This document shows, one piece after another, positions 9,269 to 19,562 of a stretch of DNA of 64,000 nt (position 1 is the stretch's first letter; the number at the start of each line of letters is the position of its first letter). A model generated the notes under the pieces. The model had not been told where the DNA came from. It worked only from the letters and a program-made list of their open reading frames with translations, and searched no databases. The DNA comes from Septoria linicola. Taxonomy: Eukaryota > Ascomycota > Dothideomycetes > Mycosphaerellales > Mycosphaerellaceae. The DNA lies in contig CP099428.1 of assembly GCA_024114885.1 (NCBI GenBank), positions 248,001-312,000 of the forward strand, read 5' to 3'. Made by a program: the position numbers and the translations under genes.

Positions 9269-11989
9269 ATCACATGAAGGCCGAGGATGCTACCTCATTC
9301 CATCGAACACGACTATGATGATGATTGATGCAGTCGCTCTCAGTTGGCTGGATGTATTGATGCGATCTGGTGGATGGGCTCGCGGAATGCTCGCTGCAAG
9401 TTGTGACTGGCGGACTTTCTCCTCAACGGTTGAGTGCTTGGCTGAAGTCTGGGAGCTGTCGACCAACATGGAAAGTGCCATGTGTCATCGGCAGAAACGC
9501 TACCGCTGTGACGACACAACAATGGACAGCGTTCGGCTCGGTCACTTGACGGACACAACGCCGGACTACGGCAGATGCGAGGCTGCTGTGACCAGTCAGC
9601 AACCAGGTCTTGCGATTTCCATGCGTCAGCTGCCGTCAGCACAGAGAACATAACAGCTGCAGCAAGCTCTATTTGGCGCTTCGATAGACGTGCAAAGCGG
9701 TCAGTGAGGTCTCGTGAGAGCTTCACCATGCTACATGTCTTCGCAGTTGGGTAACGTTGGCCAGCTAACATCGCTCACGTGAACAGTGCCTGAAAGTGAT
9801 GATCTAGGTTGTCGTATGGCATGGATCGCCGATGTTTGTGCCTTCACGTTACCGATTCCCTGGTCAATGTCTGCCCTATTTGCAATTCGATTCGCGGCTA
9901 TTCGACCTAGCGACCTGACGGTGTGTGACGCAGCAAGCAGTATCGCTGTTCGTCATCACGTTCTCTGCAGCCTTGCCGTTTGTACCTGCAGGCGGCTTCG
10001 GGAGAACGCACACTCAAGAAATGCAAAGATGCGCCTGCTCGACGAGTGCCGTTTGGGCGAAGCTCAGCTGGCGAGTAGGAGATGAGACCGTATGATGCGT
10101 ATGCAGTTGCATGACTAGCCACGGCCGGCAGGAATTGACTAGCAGAGTTGTCGGAACTTCAAAGCCAGCGACTCACAGCTCGACTTTTTCCATATAACAA
10201 TATTGCTCAATGATAACAATGACGAACTTGTTCTGAGACTTTCGACGCGCGAAAAACAGCAGACTTCGACCTGCTGTTCCTGGCATGCGAAAGCGGCCTC
10301 TGAGATCAAGAAGTCTCTGCACTGGACTGCCCCGCTTCGTAAAGTCTGTCGCTTGCCCAACCTCTGACGACAGGGCACCGCATGCCTTGCTTCGGACAAA
10401 CGATGCCCACAACCCAACAAAAGCGACGTCGGACTGCCAACAACTTGTTGAGACGCTGCGGCTGACGTGCGTGAAAGCCGGGCAGTCAGAGCGAGTGCGA
10501 TTCATATGCGGAGAACGTCGCTGTAAGACCACTATCTCACCACTTCAAATGCAGTTCCATCTAGCTACGGCATCTGTGGCCGTGAAGGACGGTAGTGGCT
10601 GATTTCAGGTTGACTACAACTGACAGTTGCCTGCAAATTCCGTTGACCAGACTATTCCTGAGGTCACACCTATTGTGCAATGACAGGCATTTGTATGCAG
10701 ACCTGGGTACACTGCAGCTGTCCCTACATGTAGACGAGCGTTGAAATAGCCAGGACCTGCCTGGACATCCGGGTAGAGCTGACCACCAAATGATCAGGTG
10801 CGGCTCATACAGTTGCACAGCAGTGGTATCAGATGTGAAGGTGCCAGATGACAGGCTGTCAACGATCGATCAACAGCAGCTGCAGCGACGGTGGAAACGT
10901 GGCCCTCTGCCCGGGCGTCTGCTACAACAGCGGCGTGACGATGCTGCTGCGCTGCCAGATGATGTGTCTGTCCCCAGCGGCCCAGCGGCTGTGCATGTGA
11001 GGGAGCGGACAAATCTCGCTGTGTGGGAACTGTGGTTCCAGCAGACGGTCGAGAAGCAAGTCTCTTGTCGGCGAAAAAGCGCGAACGGGAAGTCTTCCAA
11101 ACAACCATGCGCATTGCTACAGGTCCGGAGCAAAATGGATAGGGCGTTAGTGAAAACTTGATGGATTTCTAGCCGGTTCTGTTACCAAGGAACAGGATGT
11201 CGCGTGGCGGACCCTCCCCCCATCTGGATGCAAGCCTCAGCGGCAGTAGAACGGCTAGCAGGTAGGTCTGACGAGAACATTTGTTGCTGTGCCTTGTGAG
11301 CTGTCGAGATGAGAATGTCTGGCAGCGTGAACAAAGGTGCTACTGCAGCAGAGAAACACAATTTCCTGCATCACGCTGCTGGCCTGGCTGGTCACATTGG
11401 CTGGTTCGGGCCCAGAAACAGACAGGTTCCTGTCGTTGTTTCTCCGATGCTCTTTGGCACATCCCGGTAGAGTCCTAGCTCATCGGCTCTGCAGATGTGC
11501 CTGGCGGAAGCACTTCCAGCCTTAGCGCATCTCTAACACGTCTAAGCACAAAGTCTGAGGATCGGCCGCCCATTCTTCCCCGAGAACCCCAATTACACGG
11601 CTCGATTTCGTCTCTCTTTACTGCATCTGTTCGCCCAGCGCGCATCACTTTTGTTTTGCGCTCACTACACCTCTTCACTTTACTTGACGCGTCCTCCACT
11701 TACATCCAGCGCAGAGGACAGCAATTACACTCTTTCCCGAACGGACAACCCAAGTGACAAATCCGAAGTCCGCGATATTGACTGGAATATTCAAGCAAGC
11801 GAGTCGTGCCAGCACACCGAGATCCAGGACCCAGGATTCAGGCGCATCGTGGCACCTCTGAAACAGACCTCTCTGTCAGAACAGCACCGGATACACACTT
11901 TTTTGCAGTGCGCAGGCATCGATAACAACCACAAGAATCAACCAATATGCCTTGTGCTCGCGCCTTATAGCCCTGGGTTCTAAACAAAA
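9269..11989. other. 2.7 kb gene-poor region
   Basis: No frame in this stretch shows recognisable protein sequence. Overlapping frames at 9225-9653 (+), 9340-9771 (-) and 10790-11161 (+) have biased composition and many Cys/Arg/Ser residues, as expected from shadow frames. The last few hundred bases (about 11500-11989), pyrimidine-rich and with several short upstream ATGs, are probably the promoter and a long 5' leader of the gene at 11990. I see no transposon ends or AT-rich RIP signature. Confidence 0.5.
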
Positions 11990-13582
11990 ATGAGCCGCAC
12001 ACGCTCTTTCTCATTTCCTAGGCTCAGCACTCTGAAGCAGACTGACGACAATATGGGGCCTTTATATTCACAATTCTGGCCAACTCACTCTCGCGACTCA
12101 TCTGAGGAATCCAGTGCATCGTCTCCTCTGACCCCTACCTTCTCTACGCGCAGTCATAATCGATATCCAAGCTCTACTTCTTCACTTGTCACGAACCCCG
12201 ACTCGCCTGCCAATCCTCAAAAGACAACACTGCACGATCTTGTTGAAGATCCGGCTGAGCGCGATGATCAGTTCACTGGCTACGATTCAGCATCTGCTGA
12301 ACCATTGTGCATTTGCGACACGACTTTCTGTCACCACCGTGGGCGCGAAGCGTCTGCAGAATTCCCATCAGCGCTAGCGACACCCGAGTGGAGCCCAGGA
12401 GACGATTACTTCGACGATGGCTTCCTTCCTGGTGAGCGGACCGTGAAACGACGCAGGTCCAACGACAACATGACCGACAGCTTCACGTCACGTCTGAGCC
12501 GCCACTTCTCTAAACGCTTTGGCGGACATCGATCAAGTGCTTCTGTGTCGACTGTCAATCTGCGAAGCGCACCAAGCTCCCGCTCTTCTTCGCTCCGACT
12601 GCCAACAACAAGATCGTTCACTGCCCCCAACACGCATGAGACTCGCACTTTCAGTTCGCCTCCACTTCCAGTCACCCGCGCATCGACCTGCGAGCGATCA
12701 GTGAGTCCTCCAAGGGCGAGAGCTATCGCTCAGGCGACCTCAAGACCCATGGACATTGAAATCCCTGAAAATGAGGAGAGCTCCCTCGAACGGCAGGAGC
12801 TGGCCACGACACCTCTCCTTCCTCCGATGATGGCGAATTACTTCAGCGACTCGCAAGAAGCTCTGAGATCGCCATTGACATCGCCAACAGTCGCTTCCCC
12901 AAGTGTCGTGGCTTCAATGGTGAACACACCTGTTTCGAGCCCGGTCTGCCATGGTTTTCCTACCCCACCTCTGTCCACTAAAGCATCGACCGCAAGCATG
13001 AACATGCGCTCGAGTCATGTCTTGCAACCGGCTTCTGAGATCCCACACCTTGCCATCGCCGAGGAAACTGACCATTGGGCGATCAAGCTTGGGCATGCGA
13101 ACTTTCACATCTACCCTGAACCCTACCTTCCAGAAACCTTCGATGTGCAGCACTGCCGGCAATTGCGGGACGACTGGGAAGTGGCGCGCCTCGAGTACAT
13201 GCGGCAAGCCGCTCGCGTGAGCGACAATTATGGTGTCACGTCTCAGATCTACAAGCTCACCGAGCAGAAATGGGCGGAAGTCGATGCTCAATGGCGCAGC
13301 AATCATGAGTATGCCAACAAGAGAGCTCAGGAGATTGGCGAGAATACTGTCTTTCAACCTCTGGCCGAGACCCAGGCCTTGAAGAAGATGCCATCCCTGC
13401 AAGATCCCAAACAGCCTTCCAAGTTCCCGGTCGTCGAGGAAGCCGATATTGTCGGGCCAATGGTTCAATATGCCAAGATCCAGCACCGCCGACAACCTTC
13501 GAAGAAATCATCCTTTCTCAAAATCTTCACCGACCCGGCTTCATTACTCGGCGGACGGCCCAATTTGGGTTTGCAGCGATGA
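11990..13582 (+). CDS. Conserved-looking Ser-rich protein of unknown function
   Basis: A single-exon gene of 530 aa. An in-frame stop lies just before the ATG (TTCTAAACAAAAATG), which fixes the start. The first two thirds are low complexity and rich in Ser/Pro/Thr/Arg with many SP and SxxS sites, so it is probably disordered and phosphorylated. A short Cys/His cluster (PLCICDTTFCHHRG, about residue 105) could bind metal. The ordered part is at about 355-450, with an aromatic stretch (WAIKLGHANFHIYPEPYLPE) and a charged helix (LRDDWEVARLEYMRQAARVSDNYG). This C-terminal arrangement recurs, as I recall, in uncharacterised proteins of filamentous ascomycetes, but I know no function. No signal peptide or membrane segment is present. 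Confidence 0.8.
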   Translation: MSRTRSFSFPRLSTLKQTDDNMGPLYSQFWPTHSRDSSEESSASSPLTPTFSTRSHNRYPSSTSSLVTNPDSPANPQKTTLHDLVEDPAERDDQFTGYDSASAEPLCICDTTFCHHRGREASAEFPSALATPEWSPGDDYFDDGFLPGERTVKRRRSNDNMTDSFTSRLSRHFSKRFGGHRSSASVSTVNLRSAPSSRSSSLRLPTTRSFTAPNTHETRTFSSPPLPVTRASTCERSVSPPRARAIAQATSRPMDIEIPENEESSLERQELATTPLLPPMMANYFSDSQEALRSPLTSPTVASPSVVASMVNTPVSSPVCHGFPTPPLSTKASTASMNMRSSHVLQPASEIPHLAIAEETDHWAIKLGHANFHIYPEPYLPETFDVQHCRQLRDDWEVARLEYMRQAARVSDNYGVTSQIYKLTEQKWAEVDAQWRSNHEYANKRAQEIGENTVFQPLAETQALKKMPSLQDPKQPSKFPVVEEADIVGPMVQYAKIQHRRQPSKKSSFLKIFTDPASLLGGRPNLGLQR

Positions 13583-14723
13583 GGCCGCGCATACTTTACC
13601 AGACATTGCGAGAGCACTCGATGGCGGCGGGAAGTCCTATCTTTTCTCCTTGTGTCTAACAAAAATCCCCACGAAATCACGATTACGACCTTACGATCAG
13701 TACGCAATTCTTCCTGCGTAGACAAAAACTTTGCGGACCTGCAAGCGCGGCGCCACGGAAAATGGAAAAATGGAAAACGGAAAATGGAGTATGGAACCTT
13801 GTACAGATGATATGTCGATCTTGAGTTGAAGCGCGGGCGTGCGCTTCCTCGATCAATGGGCGGTACTAGTGTCTCGGGATACCCAGATTTGCTTCGTTGT
13901 GCGGCAGGAGGCATGCCAGCACTGCCGTGTTGAAGGGACGAGTCTGCTTGCAGACGCTTGGAGTCCTGGAGCGGTAAATATTGTTCATCAGTATCGAGCG
14001 CCGATATATAACTTTAAAGAGTATTGAGTATGTGGCGCGGTCAGCTGCGAGGCTTGACCGCGCTAACTGCCACGAGTGCATAACTTTGTACGTACAAATG
14101 GCAAACAAAGATCAAAGTCAGCCACCTTCCAACAGTTGACCAAGAAGGACACCGACCACGTTTTGCAATGGTATGGAGAGGTGTAGCATCCGGTCGGATG
14201 ATCTCTGTACAGTATGACGGTCCCAGCTCCACCAAAGCCCTCGGCTGACCAGGATTATCAGCTTCTGCCATCATCTGGCGTCATACTCCAACGCGTCCGA
14301 CTCCAGTTTCAGCCTGTTTACCAACACAACGAGACAACATCTCCAGCAAATGACGCTACCTGCGCGCCGCATGACACGTTTCTCTTGCTTGCGCAATCAG
14401 ATCATTCGGCATGTCGACTTCAGAACCTGGAAGGCTTCACGTATGCTCCACATTATGATTGGATGTAGACCGTGGCTGAGAGCAGCCACCCGTCATAACA
14501 ATATGGCTGGCGAGGTTTCCTGCAAATCAGACTCCAGTGCCATGGCATGCCAAAGGAAAGTGGGCAACATCCATTGTTCCTGGCATTGGCGACAGCTGGC
14601 ACGAAAGTGACGTCTTGTGAGGTAGGCGTTTCCTTTGTCGAGTTTGGCGATTGATATATGTATGCTTGAGTACCTCGTCTTCACAAGCCACATCTACAAT
14701 AATCACCAAGAATACATACAAAC
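13583..14723. other. Intergenic, 3' flank and promoter, with a purine-rich short repeat
   Basis: 1.1 kb between two plus-strand genes. It contains an imperfect GGAAAATGG direct repeat (13757-13796) shortly after the upstream gene. The part before 14724 is the promoter of the dehydrin-like gene. No coding frame is credible. Confidence 0.5.
13757..13796. repeat. Imperfect short direct repeat, unit about 9-10 bp
   Basis: Four to five copies of a GGAAAATGG-like unit follow each other with one-base variations. This is a minisatellite-like tract in the 3' flank of the 11990 gene, with no obvious function. Confidence 0.7.
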
Positions 14724-16982
14724 ATGGGTCTCATTAGCAAGTTGGAAGATAAGCTTTCGGGCAACAAGAACCACACAGAGGAGGAGCGACTCCGAGATCA
14801 GCAAGGAGTCGGCAGCTCCAACACACATGGCACTACAGGCCACACCGGAGGCCTCACTGGTGAGGGATCACATCTTGGACAGTCGACAGGCACGACTGGA
14901 GGCTTGACTGGCTCGCACTCTGCACACGGCACAGACAACACCACATACGCGCACAACCCACTGTCTAGCTCGGGCAACACTCATGGAAGCTCTGGCATCA
15001 CTGGAGGCACTCATCCTCTCGCTCAGAACGACAGCAGGGTTCATGGAACTGGCATCGGCAGCGGTGTTGGTCAGACTCACGGCTCAGGCTTGACTGGCTC
15101 GAATACTGGAATCGGAAGCAACACTCACAACACTGGTCTGACCGGCCAAGGTAGCCACCTTGCGGGCTCCGGCGTCGGCCACAGCGGTCCTGGAGGACTC
15201 ACGAGCAGCACACACGGCTCGGGCTTGGGTCACTCTGGTCCAGGTATCGGCAGCGACAGCCGCCACACCGGCCCTGGCGTTGGCAATGTTCACGGAAGTG
15301 GCATCACAGGCGGTACTCCTCTCGACAGCTCGTCGCACTCGGGCCCAGGCTTGACTGGGAACACACATGGCTCGAACTTGACTGGCAACACACATGGTTC
15401 GGGCTTGACTGGCAACACACATGGTTCGGGCTTGACTGGCAGCTCGCACGCCGGCCCAGGTCTTGGCAACAACCACAACAGCGGCATCACCGGCGGCACT
15501 GCTGTTGGAAGCGGAACTCTGGGAAGCTCGCACCGACGTGAGGCTGGCGATGTCGGCTCTCGCTCTCACGTGCCAGGAGATCACTCAACAGGTACGCATG
15601 GCATCGGCTCAGGCATTGGCTCTTCAGAGAAGACTACTGCCCGACAACCTTTCGACCCTTATTCCTCAAAAGGACAAAGAATAGCTGCTGACGCTGCACA
15701 TGAAGGCCATCGCGACACGCACCACGGTAGCCACGGTAGCACTCAGCACGCCGATTTTGTTCCAGGCTCGCACCCAAATGCAAACAACCCGGACGCAATC
15801 CCTACTGCAGGAGGAGCTAAGGTTGGAGGAGTAGGAGAGGGTGTTGGTCACTCCGGCCACCAGTCTGGTGTTCATGAGACAACTGGCGACAAGATCAAGA
15901 ACATTTTACCGGGGCAGCATGCCGCTCATGACGCTTATGGCAACCCGATCAACACATCATCTACTCACGGCTCGCACACCGCCGGAAGCGGTGTGACCGG
16001 CTCGGGTGTTGGTAGCAACACGCACCACACTGGTCCTGGCGTTGGCAGCAACGTCCATGGAAGTGGCATTATAGGCTCGCACAGCGGCGTGGGAAACACT
16101 CACGGCCCGGAATCGACTGGCAGCTATGGCCACACACAGCCAGGCTCAGGCTTCTCGTCCGCAGCCCAGCCTCTCGGCAACGACTCCAGCTTCACTGATC
16201 GCCACAGCGGTCCTGGCGTCGGCACTGGTCTTGCTGCAGGAGCTGGAGGTGCTGGCCTTGCTGGTGCAGCACACCACAACACTCACAACCAGAGCGGCAG
16301 TGGCCTGACCGGGTCTCACGGCACAGGCCTCACAGGCTCTCACGGCGGCTTGAGCTCCACTGGCCCAGGATCAGGCTACACCGGATCTCACCAAGACGAG
16401 TACGCCCGTGGCCAGCAGGCAGCATATGAGCAGCACGGCCGCGGCAGTGGCGTAAATGGCTCTCACGGAAGCAGTGGTTTGACTGGCAGCCACAGCAACA
16501 CCGCTGGCTACGAAGACAACCGCGGATTCATGGACAAGGCCAAGGACAAGCTGTCCAAGCAGCGTTCTTCGCAGCCCGATGATCCTGTTTCAGGTACCAA
16601 CTTCGACCAGAAGAACCGTGACCAGTTCACCACAGGTACACACGACAGCGGTTTGGATGGCAGCCACTCTGGCAGCGGCAGCGGTCTCACCGGGTCGCAC
16701 ACTCAAGGCAGCGGCTTGACCGGCGGCAACCACACCTACGGCTCAGGCACTCAGCAACCTGGTGTTAGCGGCATCACCCACGGTGTCGACAACACTCACA
16801 TTGGCAGCGGAAGCCACTCTGGCGTCGGCTCGCATACTGGATCCGGCTTGACTGGCACTAGCGGCTCGCACACCGGCGGCCTGACTGGTGGTTCGCACAG
16901 CGCTGAGGGCCGTGGTGCTGCTTACGAGGCAGGCTTCAAGGACGCTGTTGCTGCCTTGTCCCGCGACCAGGGAAGACACTAG
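14724..16982 (+). CDS. Gly/His/Ser/Thr-rich repeat protein with dehydrin-like K-segments
   Basis: A single exon encodes 752 aa built almost entirely from degenerate short repeats of the SGLTGS / THGSG / HSGPGVG type. It is very rich in Gly, His, Ser and Thr and nearly free of Cys and large hydrophobics, so it is intrinsically disordered and highly hydrophilic. Three short amphipathic Lys/Asp/Glu helices interrupt this: MGLISKLEDKLSG at the N-terminus, TTGDKIKNILPGQH at about 386-399 and GFMDKAKDKLSKQ at about 601-613. They closely resemble the plant dehydrin K-segment core (MDKIKEKLPG). The C-terminus (AAYEAGFKDAVAALSRDQG) is another short helix. There is no signal peptide. The likely role, by analogy with dehydrins and the dehydrin-like proteins known in Aspergillus, is protection of membranes or proteins under drying, cold or osmotic stress. 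This is inference. Confidence 0.85.
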   Translation: MGLISKLEDKLSGNKNHTEEERLRDQQGVGSSNTHGTTGHTGGLTGEGSHLGQSTGTTGGLTGSHSAHGTDNTTYAHNPLSSSGNTHGSSGITGGTHPLAQNDSRVHGTGIGSGVGQTHGSGLTGSNTGIGSNTHNTGLTGQGSHLAGSGVGHSGPGGLTSSTHGSGLGHSGPGIGSDSRHTGPGVGNVHGSGITGGTPLDSSSHSGPGLTGNTHGSNLTGNTHGSGLTGNTHGSGLTGSSHAGPGLGNNHNSGITGGTAVGSGTLGSSHRREAGDVGSRSHVPGDHSTGTHGIGSGIGSSEKTTARQPFDPYSSKGQRIAADAAHEGHRDTHHGSHGSTQHADFVPGSHPNANNPDAIPTAGGAKVGGVGEGVGHSGHQSGVHETTGDKIKNILPGQHAAHDAYGNPINTSSTHGSHTAGSGVTGSGVGSNTHHTGPGVGSNVHGSGIIGSHSGVGNTHGPESTGSYGHTQPGSGFSSAAQPLGNDSSFTDRHSGPGVGTGLAAGAGGAGLAGAAHHNTHNQSGSGLTGSHGTGLTGSHGGLSSTGPGSGYTGSHQDEYARGQQAAYEQHGRGSGVNGSHGSSGLTGSHSNTAGYEDNRGFMDKAKDKLSKQRSSQPDDPVSGTNFDQKNRDQFTTGTHDSGLDGSHSGSGSGLTGSHTQGSGLTGGNHTYGSGTQQPGVSGITHGVDNTHIGSGSHSGVGSHTGSGLTGTSGSHTGGLTGGSHSAEGRGAAYEAGFKDAVAALSRDQGRH
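15351..15431 (+). repeat. Three 27-bp tandem repeats inside the dehydrin-like gene
   Basis: Three consecutive 27-bp units encode LTGNTHGSN, LTGNTHGSG and LTGNTHGSG. Units two and three are identical at DNA level, showing recent duplication within an otherwise diverged repeat field. A partial fourth unit follows. Confidence 0.9.
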
Positions 16983-17652
16983 ATCGATGATACCCCAGAG
17001 CTTTCGAGCATAGGCGATGTGTATGAATAGTCAGTAGAGAGTAGTTATGAGATACGATGAAGAATCAGTTTTGTCTGCAAACCTTCCACTCGATTTTGAT
17101 TCACTGGTCTTGGTTACTCTCGAGTCCATTGAGCTGTCAGTGAGATCTGTTCTACCTCACTGGAAGTCTCCTGTGTGTAGTGAACGGCAAGGGCTTCCCA
17201 CATTTACTTGACCGGTCGGGCAGCGAGATAGACTCGCAGTGTGGTGACCTTGAGCTGTAGTCTCAGACTGTTTCCCATTTCGAGGTGCTATGAACGAGTC
17301 GGATGAAGCTTGAGTATGGTTTGGAATATTCGCTTTACTGCCCCATACCTCCCAGCAGCGACTGAGCGTGCTTGCCCGGAGAAGGAGGCAAAACTCAGCA
17401 CGAGATGCTGTCAATTCGAGAGGCGGAAGTGCCCTTGGCCTGTCAATGTGCCCAGTTCAATGTCACCGAAAAGTACTGAGTCCGAGAACGTGATGTAATT
17501 CCCAAATTTCGCTGCTCTGTAGTCTATACAATTCATAAAAGGATTCGTGACTGCCGCACAAGCCATGCCTGCCCTTTTACCGGACCGCTATGCCAAACAA
17601 AATCAAGAAAACAATGCAACAACTATGATCGTTCTTCCTTCCTCTTCTCCTT
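16983..17652. other. Convergent intergenic region, no gene seen
   Basis: This lies between the 3' ends of the dehydrin-like gene and the SUR7-like gene. Only small shadow frames are seen; it probably holds both polyadenylation regions. Confidence 0.6.
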
Positions 17653-18712
17653 CTATGCCTCCCGCTTATTCCTTCCAAACGTAGGATACCTCCTCTTCTC
17701 ACTCGTCTCCGTAACGCCTGGACTCTCACTATCCGTCCAAGCCTTCTTACTCCCCGTCCTTCTCCCACTCCTCACATCCCTCCGACTCGCACAGCAACAG
17801 CACATGCCCATCTGGATAATAAACGCAATCACACTCGCTCCTGCAGCGATCCACATGAACACAAACATTTGCGTTCCGATGCTCGCACGGATGTTGAGTT
17901 CTGTTGCACCCGTAATGACGTTCTGCATGATGATGAACATGACAGTTGCGATGATCGAGGCGGCGGTTGTGAGAAGTGCGGCGAGGAAGGTGATGATGCT
18001 GAGTGGGAGAGAGAGCCAGCGGGTGAAGACGCTGAGGGGAAGGAGGAACATGACGATGAAGTCGAGGCAGATTCCGGTCAGGAAGAGGCCGAACATCCAG
18101 TTGGAGACGAGGCGGATGAGGTCAAGGATGTTGTTGATCTCGGCGGGAAGGGCGACTGAAGTCTTGTGAGTAATTTCTATGTTTTGGAAGTTGAGCAGAC
18201 TCACTCGTTGCGCCAGCGAGCAGTTGGCTCTGGATGATCTCGATAGGGTTGAACCAGTATAGTGTCTGAGGAGTGGAGCAGCTCGTAGTGCCTTGTCCAT
18301 TATATCCTTCGCAGTAATTCCATAGCCCAACTGTGTAGAAGTCGTGTAGACCAAGCGATTGTGCTATACTGTTGATGAGGACTGCATTTGGAACGCTGAC
18401 AGGAATGATGTCCGATATGTCCTAGTCTTTGTCAGAATCGTTCCTGACATCGGGGTTGTCATACCTGCTCACCAGCTTGATAAAGTATATCTTGTTCAAG
18501 ATAGATCCAACAGAAGTATTGCCGACTTCCACAAGAATCAAAAAGGTCACCGACACCAACAACAAGAAGGAAGAGAACAGCGCCCACAAGAATCGTTGCC
18601 TCGTCGCTCTCTTCACCTGTGCCTTGCTCGGTTGGAAGTCGTTCGTCGCTGTCCGCTCAGAGTCCGATCCAGTGTCTGCCGCCCCATCAACCTCCTTCTT
18701 GCGTCCGAACAT
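17653..18712 (-). CDS. SUR7/PalI-family four-TM cortical membrane protein (three exons)
   Basis: The exons on the minus strand are 18712-18473, 18421-18205 and 18155-17653, giving 319 aa. Introns of 51 and 49 nt have GTGAGC/GTGAGT donors. The frame is kept and the family pattern appears only after splicing. TM1 is at about 41-62 (FLWALFSSFLLLVSVTFLILV). The extracellular loop carries the claudin-like GLW...Cys...Cys signature (VGLWNYCEGY, Cys117 and Cys128). Three further membrane segments lie between about 165 and 265, ending in a CCCC cluster (possible palmitoylation) and a basic tail. SUR7-type proteins mark MCC/eisosome patches of the plasma membrane and affect wall synthesis and endocytosis; PalI is the related pH sensor. 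The frame stays open upstream to 18829 after a TTTCAG site, so a further 5' exon cannot be excluded. Confidence 0.88.
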
Positions 18713-19562
18713 CTCCCTGTCCTTCTTCGTCTTATACGCTCGAATTTCCTCCCTGAATGCCTCCGGCGTAACAACACCAACGAAATCGTTCACTGAAAGG
18801 AAAAGACGTGGCACCAGAACGTTCATCAACAGACTCAGAGGTTGAACGGCATCATACGACAGCCTACCGTAACATCCGCCTCAACAAAGGCAGAAAGCTA
18901 ATGAACCGAACATCATGGTACGCGCAGCTTGTTGACTTGCGTGTTCCGCGGGCGCCAGATCTGAGCACGCACGCGAAAAGTGTGCTTCGATGTGCAGGAG
19001 ACGACGTCAATAGAATCCATCATTACAGCTAGCCGAAACGCTAAATCCGAATTTGCATGGGCTTTAATCTTCGGTTGAAGAGCCCGAGAAGCAGATCTTG
19101 CGACATCTGTCAGATTGTCTCAGACATGGTACTGCGATCGATAGAGTTGCTGACAGCATTCAGATGTACATTGCACTGCGTCCTTGCCACGAACAGCCAG
19201 TATGCTCCCGAAGCAAAGAATGCGGACCACGGCAAAGAGGACTCGTAATGAATGCGAGTCTAGCCAAGACATATTCCCATTTCAGCCTGCCGGGATCGCG
19301 CGGCAAGGGTTCATTTGTTGACGCACGATGAAGTATGTGGAGCCCACGCTCCACGGAAAATGGCTCTGCACGGTCGTGATAGCTTCACGGTAGTGCGGCT
19401 GCAACTGTTTCTGGCGCGATGAACGAAGTCTGTTGAGAGCCGCGCGCACCCTGACTTTGCCTTTGAATCGTAGACCTCATCTCCTTCAGTAGGTATTGTG
19501 CATTCTCTCGTCCGTTTTGGCGTTGTTGGAAAAAGAGCTGGAATCGGAGGCAGAGAGACAAG
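18713..19562. promoter_or_regulatory. Divergent promoter region of SUR7-like and PLC-like genes
   Basis: The two genes are transcribed away from each other from this 850-bp spacer. If the SUR7-like gene has an extra first exon it would lie near 18830-18960. No repeated element is visible. Confidence 0.45.

Noticed and set aside
15084..15584. Long antisense frame (166 aa) inside the dehydrin-like gene
   Set aside because: It is an Ala/Ser/Arg-rich mirror of the repeat codons, so a shadow frame.
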